From the NCBI RefSeq assembly GCF_019112545.1, contig NW_025064911.1:316762-380761 (forward strand): 64,000 nt of DNA, in the 5' to 3' direction. Position 1 is the first letter of the stretch, and each line of letters starts with the position of its first letter. The DNA comes from Guyanagaster necrorhizus (taxonomy: Eukaryota > Basidiomycota > Agaricomycetes > Agaricales > Physalacriaceae). The notes beneath the pieces were generated by a model. The model was not told the DNA's origin, ran no database searches, and worked only from the letters and a program-made list of their open reading frames with translations. Made by a program: the position numbers and the translations under genes. This document shows, piece by piece, positions 14,758-27,374 of this stretch.

Positions 14758-15210
14758 GCAAGACGGCTGGGAAGAAAATGCCTTTTATTTGGTATAATAA
14801 ACAAACGCGCTTATGTCACTTTGCCACCAAGGGATAGCAGATTGAAGGTCTACAAGTCATTAAAGTCCTCTTTACGCAAGACCCTTCATTAATATCATTC
14901 GCGTGGAATAATCGTACATACAGTTCCATCGCTGCTGTTCGAAGGGATCGATCCTTACCGCGGCGGAGCGGGATGGGATCATCGTACAGAGGATCGCGGT
15001 TGCTACTGAATGTGAGGAACATGCGTCTCTTATTTTGAGTGTTTTCAGTAATCTACAGTCCCCCGACTTTCAGTCATGAATGACCACCGATTCGAAGAGC
15101 TTGGATATCGGGATGCTCGTTCCTCACGTTACGAGTTGAAACAGGAGTCTCTCTATTAATAGTGTTACAGCAGGTACGCTTTATCGTGATATACACGAAA
15201 CCTCTTTTGC
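14758..15210 (-). other. intergenic between MRM2 and peroxiredoxin
   Basis: About 450 bp holding the MRM2 promoter and the peroxiredoxin 3' UTR. A 68-residue minus frame (14816-15022) has no recognisable features. Confidence 0.45.
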
Positions 15211-15961
15211 TCAGAACATGAAGCTCAGAGCGGTCAGGATCGTCTTTGCACTCGTCACGGTGACTTTGTCTGGGTCCTCCTCTACTGCAAGAGACATAAC
15301 TTGATTGTCGTTGACAATCATGACATAGCGCTAGACCGTCTTCATGAGCCCGGAAACAGACGCAGGCGGACAGGCATACCTTGGATCGAGGGGTACCTAG
15401 CAAAGGAGTCGCATCAAAAACGAGGCCCGTTGCACCGGTGAACGTAGCTTGATCGTCAGCCAGAAAGTGTATAGCTGCGGCGAACGACGGTTAATATATC
15501 CCCTGTCTATAATCATCGGAAAATCACGTACGGGTGCTGTTGGGAGCGAGCTTCTCCTTCCAAGCACTACGCGTCGAAAGGGTCAATTCTTGTATGTAGA
15601 TGGGGGAGAAAGAGCCCACTTCATCACGAACTGATCATTAACCCCCACAACATATATCCCCTCGACTCCTTTAGCCTTGAACGCCTCGTACTCCTCAATA
15701 TACCCCGGAATTTGGGCGCTACACGTTCCCGTGAACGCTCCTGGTACACCGATCTACTTGTCTTAGAGTCAAAGCATGACAGAAAAATGCTCTTACGATG
15801 ATGTTTTTCCCAGTCAAAGACACAGTTTCGGCGTGTTCCGGGGATGTCTCCTTCACGGTCAGAGGCGGAAGAGGTTTTCCTGGGGTGATCTGAGAGGCGC
15901 TGAGGAGGGTCGCAGCGGCTGAGTTAGCGATTGGGATAGCTCCTGTAGTGAGAGACGACAT
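15211..15961 (-). CDS. type-5 peroxiredoxin (AHP1/Asp f 3-like), copy 1
   Basis: A thiol peroxidase reducing alkyl hydroperoxides and H2O2, usually thioredoxin-dependent and cytosolic or peroxisomal. Exon 1 begins MSSLTTGAIPIANSAAATLL and ends LTGKNII at a GTAAGA donor. Exon 2 carries the peroxidatic cysteine motif GVPGAFTGTCSAQIPGY and YVVGVNDQFVM. Later exons give NAWKEKLAPNST, IHFLADDQATFTGATGL and MIVNDNQVMSLAVEEDP, ending TALSFMF at 15211. The frame is intact with four introns. A close paralogue with the same first-intron position lies at 31681-32418. No canonical SKL or other PTS1 tripeptide ends the protein. Confidence 0.92.
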
Positions 15962-16204
15962 GGTGGAGGTAGAAGGAGGGATCTCAAAATTGGGAGTCTG
16001 AGGAGGCGTCTTTATGTGAAAAAAGCGAACAAGAAAAAGGAAATACGTCTGTCTCCTAAGTCCCTGATGTCGATCAGGTGGTCGAGTTTGCTGGGAATTT
16101 ACGGATTTATATTAATTATAGTTGTACACTATCCATGCGGGTGCTAATCAGTGCAATATAGAAAGTTAATCTATTCAAGCTTGCTACAAAAAATCTGCAT
16201 CAGA

Positions 16205-17707
16205 TTATATGCCTGACCTCTGGGAAAGTTTTACCTTCGCAACTATGTCCACTGTTGAAACATCAAAAGAAAATTTGTCTGGAGGCAGGATATCAATGGT
16301 CTTCGTGTTGTCCTTATCTTCCTGATCACCCTCAAGCTGCAAAGGAGATCCCGGACTCGTGTTGTTCTGTATATTCTGAAGCTCGACATTGAATCTAGCA
16401 TCTGACAGATCGAAAGACTCGTGTGCGTCAAGACTTGCGTCCTCCCTCCCTCCACGGATCCGCCCTGCCATACGGCTGTTGCAAACAGCAAGGACGGTAT
16501 TCGAATAGAGCTTTGCCAAGCAAACTGCTGGGACACTATGGTAGATGTCATGGGGACAGGCGAGGAAAAGCACTATGTCAATGACAGCAAAAGCGGCTAC
16601 CAAGGTGGCAAATAAGCCAACGTGATCCATTTCTTGTTATACTATAAACTAACCTGTTAGTATCCCGGTTTCAACGGTCAGACGTATCAACCTAGAAACA
16701 AGTACGCGAGTAGACATGAGGCCAGTACTAGCAGCTCGATTTAACTATAAACAGCAATGGAACAAATCAGCCGAAAGATGAATGCTATGACCGAAGGCTT
16801 ACATGGTAAGTCATGCATAGTGCGATGGCAACATCACACAAAACGCTCGCACTCAACCACACCTGCGAGTAGTCGGTAGAAGGGAAGACACAGTGACGAC
16901 TTACTCACCAGTATAGGCACCTTGGCTTTCGCATAAAGATCTGAGAAATAGCCATATCTCCGTGCTTGAATGCCACAAGCGATGGCACCCGCAAATTGAG
17001 TAAAGGCGATCTTTGATTGAATCAGTTTTTAGGGACCCAGCGGGCTGTCGTATGCACAAAGCTTACCACTGAAAGTATCATACTTAACCATGGTGCCTTC
17101 TTACTAAACGCATACATTCGCCAGGCATAAAATAATTGAGAAATACAGCCAACTACTGGTGTTTCAGAAACTCGAAGCATAAAGCATATGTGAAAAGGTG
17201 CGCACTTAATCCAGAAAGAATAGGAACGGAGAACCAGGTGAGATTGACTTTATCAAGGGCAGGAAAGTTCCCAAAATCGAAACAGAAGATGTCAAAAATG
17301 ACATAGGCATTGAGGATAGTCTGAAGTGTCTCGGTGAACCAGAGAACATATACAATGCCCTTGGACGCCAAACGATCCTTTGGAAATGAGATGTAGTATA
17401 TATCTTTGAACGAGGTGAGTAAACAATAGGGAAGGACGCGCGTGCAATGACAGGACCACTAACAGACTTGAGTGCACAGAACGCCGTATAAAATGAGGTT
17501 CAAGAAGCAGCCAATCAACTGCATGAGAGCTGAGCGACGGCCTTTCCAGCAACTAGGTTTGAAGTCATACCAGAGGACCCGTTCTGTGGTGTTTAAATCA
17601 ACAGAGAGAACGGCATGATAGCGTAGAAGCATCACTGACAGTTTATATGCACCTGAAAGTGCTGTGTCAGTGCCTTCCGCTAGCGTGCTACTAGGTAGCG
17701 TGGACAT
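16205..17707 (-). CDS. DUF6534-type multi-pass membrane protein
   Basis: Predicted seven-helix membrane protein of the family common in Agaricomycetes. Start ATG at 17707. The first helix region is LMQLIGCFLNLILYGVL, followed by the family-typical loop/helix KGIVYVLWFTETLQTILNAY and a third segment (NLTWFSVPILSGLSAHLFTY). The C-terminal exon has two hydrophobic stretches (LFATLVAAFAVIDIVLFLA, then an HDIYHSVPAVCLAKLYSNTV segment with the diagnostic KLYSN..LAVCNSR) and an acidic, Ser-rich cytoplasmic tail ending at 16205. Function is unknown; members are sometimes compared to G-protein-coupled receptors, without proof. Introns around 16640-17150 were not all placed. Confidence 0.75.
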
Positions 17708-19774
17708 TGAGGAGTATGGAGGTGGAAATGCCTATGCTCAGAACGCGGCTGAGGTTGGGTGGAATCATCCAGCCTTATAAGACGAGCGTGGAAGAATTCA
17801 ACGCGGGTTCTCCTTCCGCGATGACCCTAGAATCCTATTAGATCGATCGCCACAATCCAGAAATCCACTAAGAGCAGTATTATAATATAATAGAAAGCCA
17901 GTGCCCTTATCTCTGCGGAGGCCTGGGAGCAGATGAGGTGAGCGTGGAACCGCGGCGGACGTTTCTCGAAAAGGCAATCTGGATTCAGTGGACGATCATG
18001 GTTGGGAACCTTCTGCGTTTTTTCTTCCATTAGGAAACTCCAGGAAACCGACTCCAAGTGACGCGTGACGGAAGTGAAATTTGGAAACTGATTGAACTCT
18101 GAACGGAAAAATGTTCAAAATTTGTAGTGTTTGGACCAAACTTTGGGGCCCGTCACTGGCACGCCTAACATCGGGAAACTGGCCCTCCACAATGCATGAT
18201 GGAGAAGAAATTAGGAAACGAAACCCAATCGCCGTGATGCATGATGGTTTCCTCCCTATATGGTATAAAGCAGCTTGCCAGGCTACGGTATGATTAGCAT
18301 TCTGTCTTGGATTAAACTCCATCTATACTGGAATAGGTCTGTTGTGTAGATTGCAGGTGTCAATGGATCGACTCGTATCTGTAGATATCAACTCGGGCCT
18401 AGGGACTTTCGATTGCGAACTTCAAGTTCGGGACTAGCTTTCCGATTGTGCTTATTGACTGAAACTATGGTGGCTACCACGATGCGACGGTCATCCTGGT
18501 CGAGAAAGTAATGTACCTGTCGACGGCGATCTTTTGTACTCAATTGCGTGAACGATATCAGATTCCATACCATTTCCGATGGAATCCCGGATCCGATTCG
18601 TCGCAGATATTCTTTTAAGATATGTCGATCTCTTTTCCAAACGTTCGTCAGGCCAGGACTGTCAGGAGCGGAGATCTATTCAGATTCCTCAAGTATTCTA
18701 GAATGCTCACGGTAAATTTGGTAGTAAGCGTTCATGGCGAGAATATAATAATAGCTGTCTCTAATAATATATTGGAGTGTCAGCGACACTTTACGGTAGC
18801 TGAACCTTTTCTTTTTTGTCACCGGAAACTCAGTTCCGAGATGGTGATGGAAACTGGATTGAGTTTTGGCCGCGTTTATCGGAACTGATCAGCCTTAAGT
18901 GAATATATCGGAGTACATAAATGTTGGAAAATTAGCCACGACAAACATAAATCTTAACCCAAGACACGCTCGCAAAGCACCCCAGGCTTTAGCCAACCGC
19001 AGAATCAAATGAACCAATTAGCCCACCATGAGGGCGCAAAATACCATACATGTCCATTACTCTACTCCACATTACATGCCAAAACACCCGGGGAACTCAG
19101 AAGGAAGAGTGGAGGGACTGGAACAAGAGGGAAGGAGGATCCTGAGGCCTTGCACCTCCACTGCATCTTAGTAATTAGCTTACTTGTTGCGGTTAATCAA
19201 ATGCTGAAAACAAAAAAAAAACATAAATCTTGTCCTGTTTACTGCCAAGTCATACAATTCAGTGAAATAATCACTTGAATAGATCATGATGCCTGCAATT
19301 CACGACGGATAACCATTGGGCTCAGGGGGGGTGGTTTCACCAGGTTCGTCCTGGGTAGAATTTCAGCTGCAAAGACAAGCTTTCGGAATATCCCTGTTAG
19401 ATTCCCGGGGTAACCCAAGTACCTTTCCTTCGTCTTTGGGGCCTCCAAATGCCGAGTGTACACCTTCTCTGCTGCATTTCTTGACACGCGTCCATGGACG
19501 ATGACTGAGCCCAGACTATATATGACATATTCTCCTTGACGTATGCGGAGATCTCTTTCTGGTGAAATACTCAAGTCTGGAAAATGTCAGGAGGAGGAGG
19601 ACATTTTATTCTGGTCACTGTCCCTGAGAAGGAATCTGTTTACGTGTGAGCCACCTGCCTAAATCACTACGCCACCCGGGTACCGAACGGATGTCGGGCC
19701 TCACTGCAGGACCAGCGTCAACACCGTGAATATACTGGATGTACATAGGTATCTTCTCCACGATGTCTAATACT
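17708..19774. other. about 2 kb gene-poor stretch
   Basis: Only short frames. Minus frames at 17827-18057 and 17996-18322 and plus frames at 18622-18888 and 19009-19278 have no family signature or splice pattern. A minus frame at 19284-19574 (96 residues) might be a 3' exon of the gene starting at 20404, but I could not connect it. Confidence 0.4.
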
Positions 19775-20404
19775 TCAAACACATGGCGAGCGAGCCTCGG
19801 TAAGAGGTCTAAGTATAGCATATGTGGTAGATCCCTCGGAGAATAAGATCTCCTTCGGAGCGCAGGGTAGGCTTTCCATATCTCCGTCCAGGAAAGCCGG
19901 GCGCATCCGAGCAGATGAATAATACACGACCGGAGGAAGCGCCGTAAAAACTTGACTTGTACATCTCCATGAGTCAGATGTAGGTTAACTTTACTCTTGT
20001 ATAGGAGGGCGATCACCCAGATAGTTCAAGAGCGTAAAAGTGACCGTCGTCCGTGCTGACATAGCCATCGGGCATCATATCTGTGTGTGTGAGAGAGAGA
20101 GAGACAGAATCGTACGCACGTGTGACTAGGTCCACGAACTTGGAATCCCCCTCCCGATGATGTCCTTGAGTGCCAAGGCTTGGGCTTGCAAGGACTGAAT
20201 GAAAGATTCAACGCAAAGGAGAGCATTCTTCAAGTTCATGCTAGGAACGCCGGTAAGAAGCTTCTGGAGGGTGCTAGCGCGTCTGTAATACTCGCAGGCA
20301 TATTCTTCAAACTACCCGTCTGCCTCTGGGTAAAAAATAGTTAGGCGTATATCGAGAAGGAACACTGGAGAGCGATGGAATAACTGTACCGCGCTCTGAT
20401 ACAT
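19775..20404 (-). CDS. small uncharacterised protein (about 145 residues)
   Basis: Assembled by eye from four exons, with introns at GTACAG...GGGTAG, GTTCGT...ACACAG (pyrimidine-rich with a CT repeat) and GTGATC...ACAAG. Each join keeps one frame. The product begins MYQSA-FEEYACEYYRRASTL, has a helical middle (MNLKNALLCVESFIQSLQAQ) and ends LTEARSPCV. The Leu/Gln-rich middle may form a coiled coil. I recognise no family. The start lies only 102 bp from the divergent EAF3 start, suggesting a shared promoter. The alternative is that the open frame 19615-20016, in another phase, is the true 3' exon. Confidence 0.42.
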
Positions 20405-20506
20405 CCCACGAGGAGGGGGGCCACATTACGCAAATAACGCGCACAGCCACTAATACACCTCAACACGGACCACCATCACCCTCGCGTCGGCAAAAACCTA
20501 TCCACG

Positions 20507-21835
20507 ATGGCCTCTGATCCCTCCTCCTCCCAGGCCGGCACATTCGAAATCGGCGAACGGATCCTATGCTACCACGGGCCCCTCATCTACGAAGCAAAGG
20601 TTCTAGAAGCCCAAAACATGGAATCACCAGCGTTCAGCGGCATACACTACCTCGTGCACTACAAGGGGTGGAAACGGACGTGCGTATGCGGCCACCTGGA
20701 TTTTTTTTTTACCCCTTGGATAGGGTCAACTCATGTTTGGTGCATGCAGGTGGGACGAATGGGTTCCTCTGGGTCGGGCCCTCCCGTATACGGAAGAGAA
20801 TCTCGCAAAGCAGAAGGCCCTGCAGAAGACGAATACGCCTGCGAACCAGACTGCTGCTACCAAGACGAAGAGTGAGTCTCGTGCCTTTGACTGCTGTGCT
20901 CGGATGACGACCATGCATTTCAGCGCGGGAGACGGCGGGGCCTTCGAGGACGGCGAGGAAGGATGGGACGCGTGGGACGAAACGGGGACGGGACGACGTG
21001 CGTGTGATTTTCTTTTTTGGTCCTTGTGGTGTGAAGGATGTTGTGCTGAGTTGCTGCTAGGACGAAGGAACGAGAAAACCCGAGATGAAGCTGACTGTGC
21101 CGGAATCTCTCAAGGCTACGCTTGTTGATGACTGGGAGGCGGTCACGAAGAACAATCAAGTACGCGTTGCTGTCCCCTTCTTGTCCCCTTTACCAGACTC
21201 ATTTTTTCCCGCAAAGCTCGTCGACCTGCCGCGGAACCCTAACGTTGTCCAGATCCTGGCGCTATTCGCAAAATACGTCCTGGAGACCCGTCCGGCAGAG
21301 TCAGTGTCCGTTTTGTGTGGATGCTTTTTTCCCCCCTGACCTTTGGCTAGGTTGAGGCAACCAGAGATTTTGATACATACGATCATCTCTGGGCTCCAAG
21401 TTTATTTTGACCGTTCGTTGGGTTCGCAGCTGTTGTATCGGTTTGAGAGACCGCAGTATGCGGTGGTTAGGCAGACGTATGTGACGGGTGCCGATGTGGA
21501 TGTGAGCAAGATACCTGAGATGAGCGCTATCTATGGGGCGGAGCATTTGTTGAGGATGCTTGGTGCGTGGGCTTGGTGTCTCTCTTTTATCGTTATTAAT
21601 AAAAAAAATGTTCAGTTTCGCTGCCGCAAATGGTCTCCGCTTCTCCGTTGGATGCAGAATCGGTGGGACTGATACGGGATTATGTGAATGAACTATTAAA
21701 GTGCGGTTCTTGTCCTTGATTCTGTGGACGCTTCTCATGGACTTGTTTAGCTACTTGGCAGCCAACAAAGCTACGCTGTTCTTGCTGGAATACCAACCTG
21801 CGAGTTTGCAGTACCAAAATGTTTCACGGTCATGA
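20507..21835 (+). CDS. EAF3: chromodomain/MRG-domain protein EAF3 (MRG15)
   Basis: A subunit of the NuA4 acetyltransferase and Rpd3S deacetylase complexes that reads H3K36 methylation. The N-terminal chromo-barrel is FEIGERILCYHGPLIYEAKV, then HYLVHYKGWKRT spliced to WDEWVPLGRALPYTEEN. A basic linker (TRGTKRGRDDDEGTRKPE) leads into the MRG domain: MKLTVPESLKATLVDDWEAV, LVDLPRNPNVVQILALFAKY, RQPEILIHTIISGLQVYFDR and IYGAEHLLRMLVSLPQMV. The end LLEYQPASLQYQNVSRS stops at 21833-21835. Introns are short and every inspected junction keeps frame. Length of about 310-320 residues is normal. An RPD3-type HDAC, a possible partner, is encoded 15 kb to the right. Confidence 0.92.
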
Positions 21836-21937
21836 TTCTCTGTGAACGAATGTAATGTTTGTAAATGATATTTTGATATTTCCTTTACTGCAGTTGCAGT
21901 TGTATGTATATAATAATAATAATCAACGTGCGTTCCA

Positions 21938-23428
21938 TTATAGGATCCGGCTGTCTGATCCTTCGTCAGGTTTCACATATGATATGGAAGGGCACTGGCA
22001 CAGACCTTGCACTGAGAGGAACACGATCAACCCCTCTCGCTGTAACTCTATCCATTTTGCCAGCTGGGTATCGCTGGGACCTGGGGGTCTCTGGATCCGA
22101 ATGGTGATTGCGCGAAGCCTGGAGATGGGTGATCCTTCGTCCAGGTACCATCTCGACTCGACAAACTTGATGAGCGTCTGCACGACATCTGCGACATTTA
22201 TCACTGTATAGCTGATAGGGACGACCAGGCTCTCTAGACAGGGCAGCAAAGGATTCTTGTCGTTGTCCGAGTATATCAAACGACGAAAGAGTGTCTCTGA
22301 CTCTACATTGTTCGGTATCGTGATATCTAATTCTGTGAGGGCCGGGGTGACGCTACAAATGTCGTGTACGCCACCAAAGTAGTTGCGGATCTCGAGTTTG
22401 AGAGATCGAAGCTGGCATTGTGAGCGGACGAGGAGATCGCATAGGGGATTGGCGTATGCGATGACGTTTGGGAAGAAAAAGTTGAGGGACTGGAGGGAGG
22501 GGAGGACGAGCTTGTCTAGGAGGCGAAGGTCGTTGGAACGAATGCTGCGGAGGGAGGTGTGGATGATGCGATCTTCTTCGTCGTCGAGAAGGCGGCGGGA
22601 ACCGGAGAGATAGGATATGCTGTCTAGGTCTTCGAGGTTGTCGGCGCGACGGAGGATATCGAGGTAGTCTTTGGTCTGGCCGGGGAATGTGGCCAGTCTC
22701 GTCAGGTGGCGCCATTCGAGGTCGAGTGCCATGGGATCCACGACGAGGGGAAGCTTCGCCTCTTTGAGTGACGGCGCGCGCTTCAGGATGTGGTTGAGCG
22801 TCTCTGCGCTGCTTGGACCCGGATGCTTTCCTGCGTACAGATCGAGGCGCTCCAGTGATAGCAGCTCGCCCGATATGTCTGCAAACGAGGTGCATACATC
22901 CGCGTCTACGGTTAGCTCTCCGCTTCTCCATCTGTGGCTCTCCCTCACCAGCGCGTCCATGATTGCGCGTTCGTTTGGGCCATTGGACTGTAAATGGACC
23001 AGGAGGGTCAGCTTCAAGGGTCGGGATAGCCTGAGAGCGGTCTCTAGGAGGAATACGGAGCTGTGGGTGATGATTTGGGAGGGGAAGATGCCTATGGAGG
23101 CCCACACAGAGGGGAAGGAAGTTATGAGTTCCCTCCATTGGCCACATACCCTCCCGATGAGCCAGGGGCCCTGCGTGAGGTCGAGAATATCGTAACAGGT
23201 ACTGATAGCTCTGCCCCAGCACATCAGGGAGAATATGTGCATCAGGACCTCGGGTGGAACGCGATTGATAGCAGAAGGGGTATGTGGGACCACGACCGTG
23301 TCTTCGTCCGAGTCGGAGGGTGTCATTAGCTCGTCGTGAGAGCTTCCTCGATGTAGGGTCGAGCGAATATATACTGCGCTCACTATGACAGACGACGGGA
23401 AACAATCAGACGCTGACTTGACTGTCAC
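21938..23428 (-). CDS. F-box-like/leucine-rich protein A
   Basis: Probable substrate adaptor for an SCF (Skp1-cullin-F-box) ubiquitin ligase. Single exon of 496 residues. The F-box-like segment is INRVPPEVLMHIFSLMCWGR (residues about 54-73), followed by the lineage-typical LTQGPWLIGRVCGQWRELI and SFPSVWASIGIF. The rest is a leucine-rich series of irregular repeats (LRLSRPLKLTLLVHL, LERLDLYAGKHP and later blocks). The real start may be one of the internal Met codons, because the first 30 residues look non-conserved. It shares its plan with the gene at 29299-30852. Confidence 0.82.
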   Translation of the reverse strand: MTVKSASDCFPSSVIVSAVYIRSTLHRGSSHDELMTPSDSDEDTVVVPHTPSAINRVPPEVLMHIFSLMCWGRAISTCYDILDLTQGPWLIGRVCGQWRELITSFPSVWASIGIFPSQIITHSSVFLLETALRLSRPLKLTLLVHLQSNGPNERAIMDALVRESHRWRSGELTVDADVCTSFADISGELLSLERLDLYAGKHPGPSSAETLNHILKRAPSLKEAKLPLVVDPMALDLEWRHLTRLATFPGQTKDYLDILRRADNLEDLDSISYLSGSRRLLDDEEDRIIHTSLRSIRSNDLRLLDKLVLPSLQSLNFFFPNVIAYANPLCDLLVRSQCQLRSLKLEIRNYFGGVHDICSVTPALTELDITIPNNVESETLFRRLIYSDNDKNPLLPCLESLVVPISYTVINVADVVQTLIKFVESRWYLDEGSPISRLRAITIRIQRPPGPSDTQLAKWIELQREGLIVFLSVQGLCQCPSISYVKPDEGSDSRIL

Positions 23429-26148
23429 TCGCCCGTCTCCGGCAGATCAAATTATTCGGACCCTTTACTTTCTTCAATGACGCCATCTATCCGAAATTAC
23501 AAGAAGACGTTCAACTCCCAGTGCGATTAAATCCTCAGTAGTAAACGTCTCTCCTCATCCAAGTCTCCGTCGCGCAATTCTCCTTCCGTCGCTGCTCCTC
23601 TCCACATCTTTCTTCACCCGATCTCTAGTTGAGGGCCCTGGCCATGCATCGGCGCTGTTATCATCCTATCTGGACCCTCTACCGGGATCTAAGCTGGCGC
23701 TTTTCACTATGAAGATGCAACCAAACCAACATGCAAGTCTTCCTCCTCCTAGCTGCAGCTGTCCATGTAGCTGTCGTATCTTCAGTGGTCGCTCCGTTTC
23801 TACTGGCAAATTGTGCGTCGTACCTTATCGCCTTGGCTTCATTCTCACTCCTTTCTCTAGTTTCGCGTTTCGATATTTGGCTCCAAGGTCGATAGCAGTC
23901 TTATCTAGGTAGACTCCAAGGCTGTAAAGCTAGCCACAGTCTCCTGCGCTTCCACCGAGCAGAGAGCCTTGATAGAGAGATACCCCCCTTACCAGCGCCT
24001 GTTGAAAGTTCACATCGAAGCTTCCTCTGTATCTCATCGTAACCTACTGCCGGTCGTAGGTACCATCATGTTGCGGGTGTTCTTTCTCCAATCGAGGAAG
24101 ATTGCGCAACCATCGTCGATGCGATCAACGTTCGAAGACTTCCGTCGCCGACTTTGTCTGTGATATTGATTTTTCGTTTATGCTGGCCAGATTTTCTCCA
24201 CCAACGCGGCGAATAACTTTATCGTGAAAGCTGACCACACATTGATGCTCGCCTACGGAAGTAGCAATTACTTTTTCGCCTATTCTGGGAGCGTGGAATC
24301 CGATCTCCTGGGTCACGTTCCTCTTCATTCCGGTGGGGTTTTTTTTCCAACACGCATCTTTTCTCAGGTTTACTCGAGCGTGTTGGCCGGTAAAGCATGT
24401 TTCCCACCTGTCCTGCCTTTCTCTTCGGAGGGCCTTTGTACGGGCTTGGATGGAACCTGGGCTACTGGGTGTCAAGTTTTTCGCTCCTTTGTTTTTTGTT
24501 GTTAACGATTGGAAGCAGGGCATCGCATTCCTGAACGTGGTACGGAATACAATCAGGCCTTAACGGCAATGGCACATTTATGGTATAATACAACAGGCGA
24601 TGGGAGAGATGGGGCGTGTCTCCCTAATACAGTTGATAGATCTGGGACTATCGCGATGATCGACTATGAATCATCTTGTTTAGTATTCGTATCGGTGGAC
24701 GTGAGAGACGCATCGCTCGCGCCTAGGGCCAAATATCAGTGCTCGCCCAAACAGATATATATAAAGAACAAAGAAACATACATTCCTCCACCTCTGCATG
24801 CCATTTCCGATGTCGTTCCTCCAGCGCTTTAATCTGGTTCCCGATATTCGACAACCAGAGCTCTACCTCTTCGAGAAAGGCAGTGACGGAGGACGACGTG
24901 TCTGGAGAGGCTGATGACATGTGGATCCAGGTCAGGTTGGAGCCGAAAACCCTTTTTTTCATTTAACGATATCAGCCGAGTTGCCATAGGGAAAACAAGA
25001 GTAACCATGAAGGTTAAAAATGAAATCCTCACCTAGATTGTGCGCGGCTACTTAGTGGCGGGTTGGAAGAAAAGGAAAAAAAAAAAAAAAAGAGTACATC
25101 CTTGAGAAAGCTGGATAGGGGTCCACGTGTCGAGACCTTTTCGACAGTGATCGGACCGATCGACGGGGCATTTATTCAACATTTGAACAGAGAAAATCTC
25201 GCGTCCATTCTATGCCATTACTCCTTACTCCCCAGCAAGCGGCCTCGTCTTTTCTCCCACCCCATTTAATGGTGTCTTCACCATCCCCCGCCTTCCTCGG
25301 ATTATCCACTGATGGCATATCCACATCTGTGATGATCCTCTAGCCTCGTATGAATGAACGATACAACCTGGAGCACGCCAACCATATCAATCCCCATCAG
25401 CTGCCTGACTAGGTACCAGACAAAGAGGAGGATGGAAATGAATTGGCCCATAAGGAGCTGAACAGAACATGTCAGTTTCTAGGAGCTGAAGTGATAAAGG
25501 GGGAGACTGACTGGTGTGAGGTTGATCTGAGTAGGATCAGAAGGGTACATATATATTAGGGATAATCGACGAGGTAATGATGACGCACTATCAGCCTTCT
25601 TATACCACTGCTGTTCAAATACAATGCTAGGATAAGATTTGAAATGAAGAGAAAGACAGACCGGCTCAATCTGATGCCACTATCACACTACCGAGTGAAT
25701 TCTCCAGACCATGCAGAGTAGCTTCCATGACGAACCTACGAGCAGTGTCAATATCATGATGCCATTCCACTGTCACTCGGCTGTCTGATAACCACTTCCA
25801 GTTTTGTTCTTTCTGTTAACACATTCACGAGCAGTCTTTTTTTCACATCCAGCTTGACCTGTGGATGATTATCGAGGTAGCGACACAGTTGCATATACGA
25901 GAAATTGGAATATATGTAGCACCGGGAGAAAAAATAAACATCATGTGTGTTGTAATTCTTCGACTAACGGTACAACCACTGCATGGACACAATCACAACA
26001 GCTGTACAGTAAGTGTATGAACAATTCCTTGCAGAAAAATTTATATAAAATATGCCTTCCGGGATCACAGGCCACGACTTGACGAGCCCCGTCATCCCAG
26101 AATGCCAGAGTAGTCTCCACATAGATGGGTCGCTTTTGGTTCTAGGCC
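23429..26148. other. about 2.7 kb without a confident gene
   Basis: Short frames only. A plus frame at about 23730 begins MQVFLLLAAAVHVAVVSSVV, signal-like, but ends after about 54 residues. A frame from about 23920 (SKAVKLATVSCASTEQRALI) looks exon-like, but I could not join it cleanly to the first. A minus frame with a helical SSVTAFLEEVELWLSNIGNQ (about 24720-24920) may be the start of another small gene. An A16 run lies at 25076-25091. None is strong enough to call. Confidence 0.35.
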
Positions 26149-27236
26149 ATGTGGCTTTGGAGAGAAACATTACTCTCGTCTCCCGCATCCTGGGCTCAGA
26201 AAGTTGTAGTGAGGACGCCTTTCCCTACGCATGGCCGTGCGATCTTGCAGATATGTCTCGAGCGGACGGGTGAGCATCCTCTCACTTTACAGATGGTCAG
26301 TAACAATATTTATAAAGAGTCTACGGAGAAGAAGATGGAATCACATTGCTTTTCATCCAAGAGTAGTGCCATCGCTGGAAGGATGTGATTGTCGACATTA
26401 GCATGAAGCATATGCCCCGCCTGGAGGGGTCCATATCTCACCGTCCTGTCCTTCAGACGATCCAAATACATGTCGTCGACGGCGATGATGAAGATTACCG
26501 CTCGGATATATGCTTAATGGCTCCTCAACTGCGGCGAGTAACGATTTCAAGTCAAGGGATCTCACAAGTGAAGCTACCGCCTTATATCACTCATTATTTG
26601 GGGTATATGTCTTGTTTGGGTGATCTGTTGCATCTTTCTCACCTACCAAATTTGAGAACAAGCTACCTCCAGCTGCACCGGTTGCCGTTCTTAATCCAGG
26701 TACCAGTGGTTGTCGCGCATATCCAGCGCCTCTTTGTTGAGCAGCACTGTATTCTAGATTTAGTGACTTGCCCACAGCTCTTGTCCATAGTTACATGGGA
26801 ACTGTGCTTCGGGAATCGTTTCGATGTCTCAATATGCATTACCAGTTTCCTTCAGCGATCAAGATGTGATCTCAAGAGCTTCAGCGTGGGTCCGCAGATA
26901 TTGGCCTACCTGCGGCTCTCCATCCATAGACTCCTTTTTTCAGATGTGTTTTTGACACTTTCGTTCTTCAAAGTTAAGCTTCAACTTGGCACGGGTTTGG
27001 CTGAACATCTCGTTCGGTCGCTCGTCCCTTGCTTAGATGCTCCGGTGCTCCTACCTCCTATGTCCCATCTTGTTCTTTGCCTGGCGCCAGTACATTCCCT
27101 AAACTCCGCTCAATGGCTTCGCATACTCAACATGATCCGCTCCCACCGTGATGCAGGGTTGCTGAAAATAATCGAGATACAATTCAAGGACCCACATTTT
27201 AAGCATGAAAGAGGATACTCGGACTCTCGCTGGTGA
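26149..27236 (+). pseudogene. decayed F-box-like/leucine-rich gene
   Basis: The 283-residue frame from 26385 has the leucine-rich layout of the neighbouring F-box proteins. Directly upstream in the same frame the family motif HRWKDVIVDI is preceded by an in-frame TAG at 26364-26366. A further family-like segment, AILQICLERTGEHPLTLQ, lies in another frame at about 26230-26285. No intact F-box segment remains nearby. This reads as a gene copy with at least one nonsense codon and one frame change. An unrecognised intron spanning the TAG is the main alternative. Confidence 0.55.
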
Positions 27237-27374
27237 GAACTTGGAGATGCGTATCGAGAGGTGGAACTTTCCAAATGAAGAACACTGGTCCCTTTGGGAT
27301 TTGCCTCCGAGTCGATAAACTAGATACTTGTCCATGAATATATGATATTTTCCGCATGGTTGGGATGATACATT

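Noticed and set aside
23709..24163. Small secreted protein gene starting MQVFLLLAAAVHVAVVSSVV
   Set aside because: The signal-like frame stops early and no GT-AG join to the next exon-like frame keeps both in phase.
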